12,756 bases of DNA from assembly GCA_944372565.1 (NCBI GenBank), contig CALVZR010000154.1:1-12756 (forward strand), given 5' to 3'. The position numbers were made by a program, and so were the translations under genes. The notes beneath the pieces are model-generated. The model was not told where the DNA came from. It did not search any database and was given only the letters and a program-made list of their open reading frames with translations. Shown here piece by piece: positions 6,378 through 12,756 of the stretch (positions within the stretch are counted from its first letter, which is position 1; the number at the start of each line of letters is the position of its first letter). Source of the stretch: an uncultured Clostridia bacterium (GTDB lineage: Bacteria > Bacillota > Clostridia > Christensenellales > Borkfalkiaceae).

Positions 6378-7568
6378 TTATTCGTCTATTTTCACAAAGT
6401 GGATCTGCCCGGGGGACATAAACATCGAAATCCCGTCGAACTTTTTATATTTTCCGTAAAAATACAGTTTCGCCTTTTCCGGCTGCGTCTGCGACAGGTT
6501 GCAAACGCCGATGATCCTCTTTCCCGTTTGCGGATGGAGGAACCGCGTGACGATAAGCGGCGTATCGTTCATGCTTTCCACCTGGCGGACGATATCGTCC
6601 GCGCCTTCCAAAAACATTTCCGTATTTCCGAACGTCACGCCGAAATGATAAATTTTTTCCGCATCGTAGCCGTTTACCACCGCCGCAACGTGGTCGTTGA
6701 AAATGTTCGTCTGCCGCATGACCATATCGTACATCGGCGTTTTGCGGTTATATAAATCGATGGGAGAGCCGCGGAAATTTTCCATCAGGTGATATCTTCT
6801 TTCGTAAAAGTAAAACCAGGAAATGCCCTTTACGCCGTGCGCTATGGAAGTATTGAGCTGCCAGCGCAGATCGTCTTCCGTAGGAACGCGGTTGCCGCAC
6901 CCCCCGAAACAGCCTATCGTGTTCCAGAGCGGAACACCGCAGCGTTTCGCCACCGCGCCGAACAGATTGAGGTTGATGAAATAATCGTTGAGCGCCATTA
7001 AACGGTTGTGGTCCACAAGCTGCATATAACAATCGTACATCAAAAATTCCAGCCCGGAACGGCGCACGAAATCTTCCAGCTTTTCGCCGAAACGGGCCTG
7101 CTCGAAACCGAGCGTTTCCGCAAAGGAATCCCCCCTCCACATCGCAAAGAAATTCACGAACGGATGCAGCCGGGGCGCAAGGCTCTTTTGCAGGCGCACC
7201 GCCTCGATGGCCTCTTCCCACACGCCTTTATGCGGCTCGTCCCCCACGTGGAACCCCCAGACGGCTTTGTGCGATCCGAAATCCTCGACAGCCTGTTTCA
7301 GCCCCTCGATAAATGCGTCGCGCCCCTGTTCCTTCAAGGCGTTCCAATGGGAACGCGCGTCGCACACCACGACTTTCAGCCCCAGCCGGGCGCACTCGTC
7401 GAGCATTTCCGTCATCTGCTCTTTTTTATGTTTTTTTGGGTCGTATTCAAAACTCATGGCGAGATTTACGCCAAGTTCCTTCCACTTTGCGACCTCTTCT
7501 TTTCCCAATGCTCCCGTTTCTACATAGTTCCAGAAGGATACGGGATACTTTTCCATATCGAGCAACAC
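6378..7568 (-). CDS. Putative cytoplasmic glycoside hydrolase-like TIM-barrel protein
   Basis: 396 residues from a GTG at 7568, chosen because AAGGAGG lies 7 nt upstream; later TTG and ATG codons are worse placed. There is no signal peptide, so it acts in the cytoplasm. The sequence reads as a (beta/alpha)8 barrel of the GH-A type: 'WKELGVNLAMSF' (early strand), 'LGLKVVVCDA', 'VWGFHVGDEP' at 104-112 where E111 sits where clan GH-A enzymes carry the acid/base, 'LEFLMYDCY', 'GVPLWNTIGC', then 'LRWQLNTSIAHGVKGISWFYFYE' (234-256), where E256 is a possible second catalytic acid. The last 80 residues look like a small beta domain ('MNDTPLIVTRFLHPQTGKRIIGVCN'). It resembles GH42-like or other GDEP proteins, but I cannot assign a family or substrate. 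Its location beside a sugar-binding protein and an AraC regulator supports glycan breakdown. Confidence -1.
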   Translation of the reverse strand: MLLDMEKYPVSFWNYVETGALGKEEVAKWKELGVNLAMSFEYDPKKHKKEQMTEMLDECARLGLKVVVCDARSHWNALKEQGRDAFIEGLKQAVEDFGSHKAVWGFHVGDEPHKGVWEEAIEAVRLQKSLAPRLHPFVNFFAMWRGDSFAETLGFEQARFGEKLEDFVRRSGLEFLMYDCYMQLVDHNRLMALNDYFINLNLFGAVAKRCGVPLWNTIGCFGGCGNRVPTEDDLRWQLNTSIAHGVKGISWFYFYERRYHLMENFRGSPIDLYNRKTPMYDMVMRQTNIFNDHVAAVVNGYDAEKIYHFGVTFGNTEMFLEGADDIVRQVESMNDTPLIVTRFLHPQTGKRIIGVCNLSQTQPEKAKLYFYGKYKKFDGISMFMSPGQIHFVKIDE

Positions 7569-7597
7569 CTTTTTCCTCCTTGCGGACTTTTCCCTCT

Positions 7598-7628
7598 ATT
7601 ATGAACAAACTTTTTTTTCATTTGTCAA
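7598..7628 (-). promoter_or_regulatory. Possible promoter of the glycosidase-like gene
   Basis: Minus strand: a perfect TTGACA (7623-7628) and CATAAT (7598-7603) with a long 19-bp spacer. The spacing is suboptimal, so the promoter may be weak or activator-dependent. No terminator hairpin separates this gene from the upstream metal exporter, so read-through could also supply transcript. Confidence -1.
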
Positions 7629-7643
7629 GCGGTTTAACTTTTT

Positions 7644-8786
7644 TCACTGCCGTTCCACGAGCACCACGGGGCGGTAAATGCCGCCGTCCGCCTGTTCCAC
7701 CGCGCGGCAGATCTCCTCTTTCACTTCCTCTTCGCTCTTCTTGCAGTCGAAGGGCACCGCCACCTCGAAAATCACGTTGGTCTTGTGTTCCCCCGGCACC
7801 GTGCGGAAATCGTGCATGGAATAGCATTCGTCGAGCGAGCGCACGAGCGCGCCGAACTTTTCGCGCAGCGCCACCACCTGCGGGTCGTTCACCACGATGG
7901 GATCGAGATGCCCCGTGAGCGAAATGTTCGTTTCGCTTGCAAATTCCTGTTCGATCTCGTCCACCAGCTCGTGCGAGCGCATCACGTCCACGGAGGCGTC
8001 CACTTCGATGTGCACGCTGGCGTAAAATTTGTTCGGCCCGTAGCTGAACACGCTCACGTCGTGCACGCCGAGCACCTCTTTATGCGCGAAAATGCGTTCC
8101 TTGATCTTCTCGATCAGTTCGGGATCGGGCGCCTGCCCGATGAGTTTGGACATCGTTTCCTTTAAGATCCCTATGCCCGAAACCGCCACGAACACCGCGA
8201 CCAGCACGCCCGCGTAGCCGTCCGGATTGAACCCCGTGAAACGCTGCACGAGCAGCCCCGCGATGACGACGAGCGTGGCGACGCAGTCCGAAAGGCTGTC
8301 CTTGGAGAGGGCGAGGAGCACGTCCGAATCGATCTTCTTCCCCAAAGCGCGCGCATAGAAGAACATAAATCCCTTCACGAGCACGGATGCCGCCAGCACG
8401 GCGAGCGCGAGCACGGAAAATTCCGCCGCCTCGGGCGAAAGGATTTTCCCCACCGATTCCTTCGCCAGTTCGAACGCGACGACGAGGATGATGAACGCCA
8501 CCGCCATAGAGGCGATATATTCCACGCGCTGGTGGCCGTACGGGTGTTCTTTATCCGCGGGCTTTGCCGCCAGACGGAAGGAAACGAGCGAAACCGCTCC
8601 GCTGCCGCAGTCCGAAAGGTTGTTGAGCCCGTCCGCCAGCACGGAGATCGCGCCCGAAATCACCCCCGCCGCGATCTTGCCCGCGGCGAGCGCGACGTTG
8701 CACAAAATGGCGACCACGCTGCCCGTCTTTCCGTATTTTTCCCGTTCTTTGGGCGTGATGTTTTTTGTTTTCTTTTCCTCTTTCAT
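7644..8786 (-). CDS. Cation diffusion facilitator family metal exporter, probably Mn(II)/Zn(II)-type
   Basis: 380 residues from ATG 8786, preceded by AGGGG with 8-nt spacing and overlapping the Nudix stop codon as ATGA. A membrane domain (about 20-225) is followed by a cytoplasmic domain. Metal-site residues typical of the family are visible: N55-xxx-D59 in helix 2 (NNLSD) and D163-xxx-D167 in helix 5 (DSLSD), plus the conserved 'EHPYGHQRVEY' loop (80-90). An N-D-D-D site is, from family knowledge, closer to manganese exporters such as MntE than to the zinc H-D-H-D type, so manganese efflux is my preferred but unproven reading. The C-terminal part holds a usual dimerisation domain ('SVHIEVDASVDVMRSHELVDEIE') and a second similar fold ('MHDFRTVPG' onward), making it longer than the ~300-residue norm. 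It exchanges metal for protons across the membrane. Confidence -1.
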   Translation of the reverse strand: MKEEKKTKNITPKEREKYGKTGSVVAILCNVALAAGKIAAGVISGAISVLADGLNNLSDCGSGAVSLVSFRLAAKPADKEHPYGHQRVEYIASMAVAFIILVVAFELAKESVGKILSPEAAEFSVLALAVLAASVLVKGFMFFYARALGKKIDSDVLLALSKDSLSDCVATLVVIAGLLVQRFTGFNPDGYAGVLVAVFVAVSGIGILKETMSKLIGQAPDPELIEKIKERIFAHKEVLGVHDVSVFSYGPNKFYASVHIEVDASVDVMRSHELVDEIEQEFASETNISLTGHLDPIVVNDPQVVALREKFGALVRSLDECYSMHDFRTVPGEHKTNVIFEVAVPFDCKKSEEEVKEEICRAVEQADGGIYRPVVLVERQ

Positions 8787-9196
8787 TTCTTTGTCCCCTG
8801 AAATGTATTTTTCTTTTCCCGCTCTCCGAGCAGAAAAAAGAAAGGCTCGTCCGCGGGGCAGAAGGGCATTTTTTTCATCTCTTCGGGCGAAACGAAACGC
8901 GCGTCCGAATGTTCCGCGAGGGCGATCACGCCCCCTTCCTGCCGCGCAAAATAAAGCGAAACGCGCACGGTTATATCGGGATAGGAAAATTCCGTTTCCG
9001 CGAATTTCTCCCCCACGCATACCGAAATGCCGAGTTCTTCCCTGCATTCGCGCGCGAGCGCGGTTTCATCCGTTTCCCCCGTCTCCCGTTTTCCGCCGGG
9101 AAACTCCCACAAGCCGCCGCGCGCCTTATGCGCGGGGCGGCGGCACGCGAGGAATTTCCCCTCTTTTCCGATCAGAGCCGCCACAACGTGTATCAT
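8783..9196 (-). CDS. Nudix hydrolase, MutT-like (8-oxo-dGTP diphosphatase type)
   Basis: 137 residues from ATG 9196 with AGGA 7 nt upstream. Longer in-frame starts are excluded because they lie at or upstream of the promoter at 9236-9265. A complete Nudix box is present: G35-x5-E41-x7-R49-E50-C-x-E53-E54-x-G56-I57, where the glutamates bind the catalytic Mg or Mn. 'GLWEFPGGK' (28-36) is the usual MutT/8-oxo-dGTP context, and 'IHVVAALI' is the first strand. Such enzymes hydrolyse damaged or excess nucleoside triphosphates in the cytoplasm. The tail is short and Lys-rich, and its stop overlaps the metal exporter start by 4 bases, so the two are translationally coupled. Substrate is inferred from family only. 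Confidence -1.
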   Translation of the reverse strand: MIHVVAALIGKEGKFLACRRPAHKARGGLWEFPGGKRETGETDETALARECREELGISVCVGEKFAETEFSYPDITVRVSLYFARQEGGVIALAEHSDARFVSPEEMKKMPFCPADEPFFFLLGEREKKNTFQGTKK

Positions 9197-9235
9197 CCGC
9201 TTTTCCTGCCGTATTGTTTTTCTTCGTTTCCGTTT

Positions 9236-9265
9236 ATTATACTCCATTCCCGCCCCGCGGGTCAA
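9236..9265 (-). promoter_or_regulatory. Promoter of the Nudix-metal exporter operon
   Basis: Minus strand: TTGACC (9260-9265) and a perfect TATAAT (9236-9241), spacer 18 bp. The start site near 9229 gives a leader of about 33 nt to ATG 9196. Confidence -1.
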
Positions 9266-9269
9266 ATCG

Positions 9270-9279
9270 TTTGCGCAAA
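9270..9279. promoter_or_regulatory. TTTGCGCAAA palindrome between divergent promoters
   Basis: A perfect 10-bp palindrome lies 4 bp upstream of the minus-strand -35 box and about 40 bp upstream of the plus-strand -35. It is a possible operator, but a short one. Confidence -1.
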
Positions 9280-9318
9280 AAACGGCAAAGACTGTTTATA
9301 AAACCGCAAAAAAACGCC

Positions 9319-9347
9319 TTGCTTTTCGCGAGCGGATATGCTATAAT
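9319..9347 (+). promoter_or_regulatory. Extended -10 promoter of the alcohol dehydrogenase gene
   Basis: TTGCTT (9319-9324) and a perfect TATAAT (9342-9347) with a 17-bp spacer; the -10 is preceded by TGC, forming an extended TGnTATAAT. The leader is about 45 nt and includes AGGAG (9387-9391), 9 nt before ATG 9401. Confidence -1.
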
Positions 9348-9400
9348 TTAGAAAATGCCGCGGTTGCGGCCGAAAAAAGAAAAAACAGGAGAACAGGAAA

Positions 9401-10552
9401 ATGGCAAGAATGGTACTCAACGAAACCAGCTATTTCGGAGCGGGTTGCAGAGCCGAGCTCAAAACCGAGCTTTCAAAGCGCGGTATGAAGAAGGCCTTCG
9501 TCGTTTCCGATAAGGACCTCGTGAAATTCAAGGTCGCGAAGATGGTAACCGACGTCCTCGACGAAGCGGGCGTGAAATACTGCCTCTTCGACGACGTGAA
9601 AGCCAACCCCACCATCGCGAACGTGCAGGCAGCGCTCGCGCAGTTCAAGGCCTGCGCGCCCGACGTGATCATCGCCATCGGCGGCGGCAGCGTGATCGAC
9701 ACCGCGAAGGCGGTGGGCATCATCGCCAACAACCCCGATTTTGCGGACGTGAAATCGCTTGAAGGCATGGCGGATACCAAGAAGAAGAGTTTCCCCGTGA
9801 TGGCGTTCGCCACCACCTCGGGCACGGCGGCGGAAGTGACCATCAACTACGTTATCACCGACGAAGAGGCGGGCAGGAAACTCGTGTGCGTCGATCCCAA
9901 CGACATTCCCCTCGTCGCCTTCAACGACGCCGAGATGATGATGAGCATGCCCAAGGGGCTGACCGCTTCCACGGGTATGGACGCGCTCACCCACGCCATC
10001 GAGGGTTATATCACCGCGGGCGCGACGCCGCTTTCCGATCTCCTTTGCTGGAACAGCATCAAGTTTATCGCGGACAACCTCGAAAACGCCGTGAAGAACG
10101 GTTCGGACGCCGCGGCGAGAGAGGGCATGGCGTACGGCTCCTACGTGGCGGGTATGGCATTTTCCAACGTGGGGCTGGGCATCGTGCACTCGATGGCGCA
10201 CCCCCTCGGCGCGCGTTTCGACATCGCGCACGGCGTGGCGAACGCCCTGCTGCTCCCCTATGTGATGGAGTATAACAAGGACGCCGCCAAAGCCAAATAC
10301 GAAGGCATCGCGCGGGCGATGGGCGTGAACACCAAGGGTATGAGCGAAGACGAAGCGGCAGACGCCGCCATCGCCGCGGTGAAGAAACTCGCGCTCGCCA
10401 TCGGCATCCCCCAACATCTCCGCGACATCGGCATCAAGGAAGAGAGCCTGCAGCAGCTCGCCGAGGACGCGTTCATCGACCCCTGCACGGGCGGCAACCC
10501 CAAAAAGACCAGCGTTGCGGAAATTCTCGAAATCTATAAGAAAGCGTATTGA
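9401..10552 (+). CDS. fucO: Iron-containing alcohol dehydrogenase, lactaldehyde reductase (1,2-propanediol oxidoreductase)
   Basis: 383 residues, the same length as E. coli FucO as I recall it, and the two match closely in order and sequence ('VTINYVITDEE', 'CVDPNDIPLVAF', 'DALTHAIEGYIT', 'GLGIVHSMAHPLGA', 'HGVANALLLP', 'DPCTGGNP'). The N-terminal Rossmann-like half carries the NAD-binding GGGS at 94-97. The all-helical half supplies the expected iron ligands D194, H198, H263 and H277. The enzyme reduces L-lactaldehyde from fucose or rhamnose catabolism to 1,2-propanediol, regenerating NAD+ under anaerobic conditions. It stands alone with its own promoter and a strong terminator. Codons lean to C/G-ending forms (many AAG, GAC, ATC), which hints at high expression. 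A broader-specificity alcohol dehydrogenase of the same family is the main alternative. Confidence -1.
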   Translation: MARMVLNETSYFGAGCRAELKTELSKRGMKKAFVVSDKDLVKFKVAKMVTDVLDEAGVKYCLFDDVKANPTIANVQAALAQFKACAPDVIIAIGGGSVIDTAKAVGIIANNPDFADVKSLEGMADTKKKSFPVMAFATTSGTAAEVTINYVITDEEAGRKLVCVDPNDIPLVAFNDAEMMMSMPKGLTASTGMDALTHAIEGYITAGATPLSDLLCWNSIKFIADNLENAVKNGSDAAAREGMAYGSYVAGMAFSNVGLGIVHSMAHPLGARFDIAHGVANALLLPYVMEYNKDAAKAKYEGIARAMGVNTKGMSEDEAADAAIAAVKKLALAIGIPQHLRDIGIKEESLQQLAEDAFIDPCTGGNPKKTSVAEILEIYKKAY

Positions 10553-10565
10553 AACGCACCATCAT

Positions 10566-10602
10566 AAAAGGGCTGCGCTCCTTTCCGGAGCGCAGCCCTT
10601 TT
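10566..10602. terminator. Strong bidirectional terminator between convergent genes
   Basis: A 16-bp perfect stem (AAAAGGGCTGCGCTCC, 10566-10581, with its complement at 10587-10602) and a 5-nt loop. The stem itself ends in AAAA/TTTT, giving a U-tract in both directions; on the plus strand TTTT is extended by GCTTTTCG. It ends the fucO transcript and the exporter operon. Confidence -1.
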
Positions 10603-10615
10603 GCTTTTCGTTTAT

Positions 10616-11434
10616 TCAGTCTTTGCTTCTGTAATCGATTTTGAGTTTGACCACGGCGAGCAACAGGCAGAGCACCGCGATGGCTGCCAGCACGCACACG
10701 CACAAAATGGGTTCGTAGGAGTAAATTTCGTTATACACCCCAAACTGATAGTAAGAATTGAGGTCGCACGCACGCCCGAGCAACGCCACGCCCCACATGG
10801 TGGACGTGACGTAGCAAAGCACGCGCGCGGCGCCGTCGATGGGGATCACGCAGTCGGAAAACACCACCTGCATCACGATGACCACCAGCACGGGAAGGAT
10901 GGCGCTGCCCGCGTTTTTGAGCACGGCGGAGATGAGCAGCCCCGTCGCCGGAAGCGAGAGGTGGACGAGGTAGATGGACAAAAACAGGGCGAGCGCCCCG
11001 CCCACGGGCGAAACGAAGGGGAAATCGATGAACACGAGCGCGCCCGCGGCGATGATGAGGCACTGCACCAGCCCCACGGAGGCGAGCACGGTGAACTTGG
11101 CGAGCACATAGCCCGTAACGTCCAGCCCGCCGAACACTTCGCGCGAGAGGATATCGCGCTCCTTGCAGACGGCGCTGTAAGAATTGAGCACCCCCATCAG
11201 CGCGCCCACGAACACGAAAACGAAGGTGATTGTGGAGGCGTTGAAGAGGTTCACAGGATCGACGAACGTATCTTTATCGTACACGAACAGGCAGATGATC
11301 AGCATAACGGGCGCCTGCAGCAACAGCGAAAAGAACAGCTTGCCGTTTGAAAAAATCTGTTTGAAATGCCGCCGCACCAGCACGCCGTAATGCGTGATGT
11401 TCGTCTTTGCGGAACGCTTTTTAAATCTCTTCAT
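10616..11434 (-). CDS. ABC-2 type (ABCG-like) transporter permease
   Basis: 272 residues from ATG 11434, with AGGAG 9 nt upstream. A longer in-frame start at 11482 lies inside the upstream ATPase gene and has no ribosome binding site. Six membrane helices are visible (about 33-52, 66-84, 108-135, 145-172, 176-196 and 243-264). The segment 'CKERDILSREVFGGLDVTGYVLAKF' (90-114) matches the characteristic ABCG coupling element, in which 'ERDI..RE...G' precedes helix 3. The loop between helices 5 and 6 (about 197-242) is the large exported domain typical of the family. The start overlaps the ATPase stop by 14 bases, so the two proteins are made together and form one exporter, likely as two permease plus two ATPase subunits. 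The transported molecule is unknown. Confidence -1.
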   Translation of the reverse strand: MKRFKKRSAKTNITHYGVLVRRHFKQIFSNGKLFFSLLLQAPVMLIICLFVYDKDTFVDPVNLFNASTITFVFVFVGALMGVLNSYSAVCKERDILSREVFGGLDVTGYVLAKFTVLASVGLVQCLIIAAGALVFIDFPFVSPVGGALALFLSIYLVHLSLPATGLLISAVLKNAGSAILPVLVVIVMQVVFSDCVIPIDGAARVLCYVTSTMWGVALLGRACDLNSYYQFGVYNEIYSYEPILCVCVLAAIAVLCLLLAVVKLKIDYRSKD

Positions 11435-12756
11435 CGGCGCTTTCTCCTTTCTGTGCGGAAACGGGGCCGTACAGCCTTTCAAATGAGGCGTTCAGCTCCT
11501 TATAATACTCCCCGTTTTTGTAGCGCGCCTCGAACGCCTTGCACGTTTCTTCGTCCGTGAGCGAGGCAAAGATGCGCGAATAGCTCTTTTTGTTGAAATA
11601 ACGGAACACGTCCGCCTGTTTTCCGTAATAGCACAGCCTGCCGCCGCAGCCGAGGAAGGCGACCTTGTCGCACTTGTCGAGGTTTTCCATCGCGTGCGTA
11701 ACCACCACGATGGTGCGCCCCTTTTTGGAAAGTTCTTTTAAAAGATCCATCATTTCGAGGTCCAGATCGGGCGAAAGCCCGCTGGTAGGCTCGTCGAGGA
11801 AGATGACCTTCGGATCGGAAAGCAGTTCCATGGCGATGGAAACGCGCTTTTTCTGCCCGCCCGAAAGCGAACTGATTTTCAGCGTTTCCCTGCCCTGTAA
11901 TTTTACGTCCTCGATGGCTTTATACACCCACTCCATCACCTCGTTTTTCTTCATGCTCGAACGCATGCGGAGCAGGGCGGTGTAATAGAGGGCGTCCTCC
12001 ACGGTGAGGTCGTCGTGCATCACGTCCCGCTGGGGCACGCACCCGATCACGCCCTTATACGAATTGATGTTTTCGTAATAATCGTTGGTATCGTAATAGA
12101 TCTTCCCTCCCGTGGCGGGGCGGATGCCGTTGATGCAGTCCAGCACGGTGGATTTTCCCGCGCCGCTCCCGCCCACGACGGCGACGAACGAACCCGCCTC
12201 GATGCGGAAACTCACGTCGTTCACCAGCGTGACCTTTCTCGTTTTGGAATATTTATCCGGCACCTCTTTGGAAATGTGCACCACGTCGATCTGTATGCCC
12301 GCCACCGACGTGGAAAAGAGCAGTTTGTTGTTGTAGAACACGTACGCCGCGGAGGGAATGGAGATGCGGTCGTAATCGTTGAGCTGCGCCCGCTTCACCT
12401 TCTTGTTGTTCACATACGTGCCGTTGGTGCTGCGGCAGTCCTCGATATAGCAGCGGCCGCCGTCGTACACGATGAAGAAATGCTTTTCGTCCACCATGGG
12501 ATTGTTCACCCGCACGTCGCACTTTTCGCCGCTGCCCACCGTGGTCACCGTGCGTTCGGTGAGGTCGATGCGCTTTTTGTCGTGGCGGCGGCTGACCTGT
12601 TTCACGGCGGAAATTTCCGCGATGACCGTCTTTTTATCTCCCGCGCGGCGGATGGAAAGCTCCCCGCCGAACGGCGCGGGGTTGCGCTTGGGGCGCTTGC
12701 CGCCCACCAGAATTTCGCTGCGCGCGCCCTCGGGCGTGAAATCGTGCACCATCCAC
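11421..12756 (-). CDS. FHA domain-ABC ATPase fusion, ATPase subunit of the split exporter (N-terminus cut by window edge)
   Basis: The frame is open to the right edge, so the true start is unknown; residues are counted from the ATG at 12752. An FHA-type domain (about 62-150) has 'CRSTNGTYVN' and His91, but Ser74 replaces the usual Arg of the 'GR' motif and Asp88 the usual Ser of 'SRRH'. The ABC domain (about 155-400) is complete: Walker A GGSGAGKST (194-202), Q-loop Q241, signature LSGGQ (296-300), Walker B 'VIFLDEP' with D320/E321, and H-loop H353. The order FHA-ABC followed by an ABC-2 permease matches the FHA-ABCG exporters such as mycobacterial Rv1747, except that here the membrane half is a separate gene. 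In that family FHA domains link activity to Ser/Thr phosphorylation. The acidic tail (ESADEEI) overlaps the permease start. Confidence -1.
   Translation of the reverse strand, partial: WMVHDFTPEGARSEILVGGKRPKRNPAPFGGELSIRRAGDKKTVIAEISAVKQVSRRHDKKRIDLTERTVTTVGSGEKCDVRVNNPMVDEKHFFIVYDGGRCYIEDCRSTNGTYVNNKKVKRAQLNDYDRISIPSAAYVFYNNKLLFSTSVAGIQIDVVHISKEVPDKYSKTRKVTLVNDVSFRIEAGSFVAVVGGSGAGKSTVLDCINGIRPATGGKIYYDTNDYYENINSYKGVIGCVPQRDVMHDDLTVEDALYYTALLRMRSSMKKNEVMEWVYKAIEDVKLQGRETLKISSLSGGQKKRVSIAMELLSDPKVIFLDEPTSGLSPDLDLEMMDLLKELSKKGRTIVVVTHAMENLDKCDKVAFLGCGGRLCYYGKQADVFRYFNKKSYSRIFASLTDEETCKAFEARYKNGEYYKELNASFERLYGPVSAQKGESADEEI

Noticed and set aside
8787..9047. N-terminal extension of the metal exporter up to 9047
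   Set aside because: The extension overlaps the Nudix gene, is Arg-rich and unlike the family. The ATG at 8786 has AGGGG upstream and the typical ATGA coupling.
9197..9265. Longer start for the Nudix protein (up to 9265)
   Set aside because: The -10 box TATAAT (9236-9241) and expected start site near 9229 lie within the extension, so it would not be transcribed in full.
8488..9488. Plus-strand open frames over the Nudix and metal exporter genes
   Set aside because: Antisense shadows with Arg/Pro/Phe-rich composition, no domain and no ribosome binding site.
12582..12596. VSRRH in the N-terminal part of the FHA-ABC protein (residues 53-57)
   Set aside because: It looks like the FHA phosphate-binding core but lies before, not after, the glycine-rich start of the domain and has no GR about 15 residues ahead. 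Probably coincidence, though a second FHA domain beyond the edge cannot be excluded.
1..12756. CRISPR array, tRNA or rRNA gene, insertion sequence or phage attachment site
   Set aside because: No regularly spaced repeats, tRNA cloverleaf, transposase-like protein or paired terminal inverted repeats were seen on either strand.

Overview
The window looks like a chromosomal segment of a Gram-positive, Clostridia-like member of the Bacillota. It has moderately high GC, strong AGGAGG-type ribosome binding sites with some GTG starts, sigma-A-type promoters, a lipoprotein signal on a solute-binding protein, and a large surface protein with Ig-like and InlB-type repeats. I cannot name a genus. No RNA gene, insertion sequence, phage gene or CRISPR array was found.

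Left part (1-6325), a likely glycan-uptake and surface locus. On the minus strand a 1115-residue repeat-rich secreted protein (1620-4967) is followed by an ABC-type sugar-binding lipoprotein whose C-terminus runs off the left edge (1-1531). A 473-bp control region (4968-5440) separates this pair from a divergent AraC-family regulator (5441-6325). That region carries a clear promoter in each direction, two dyads on the minus-strand promoter, a 5'-leader hairpin, a GC-rich inverted repeat and several ATGGAAAA motifs.

Middle part (6340-9196). A 13-bp perfect hairpin separates the AraC gene from a convergent cytoplasmic glycosidase-like protein (6378-7568). Further right on the minus strand, a Nudix hydrolase (8783-9196) and a cation-diffusion-facilitator metal exporter (7644-8786) form a two-gene operon with an ATGA stop/start overlap and a good promoter at 9236-9265.

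Right part (9319-12756). A monocistronic iron-containing alcohol dehydrogenase, almost certainly lactaldehyde reductase FucO (9401-10552), has its own extended -10 promoter and a 16-bp bidirectional terminator. Converging on it is an exporter split over two overlapping genes: an FHA-ABC ATPase (11421-right edge, N-terminus missing) and its six-helix ABC-2 permease (10616-11434).

Biologically, the solute-binding protein, surface protein, AraC regulator and glycosidase-like enzyme fit sensing and uptake of a complex carbohydrate. FucO fits disposal of lactaldehyde from deoxysugar (fucose or rhamnose) breakdown. No single gene set here is clearly a new defence or mobile system. The most unusual items are the surface protein (duplicated unassigned module and a non-LPXTG C-terminal anchor with a GGCQSC motif), the dense control region at 4968-5440, and the FHA domain lacking the usual phosphothreonine-binding residues.
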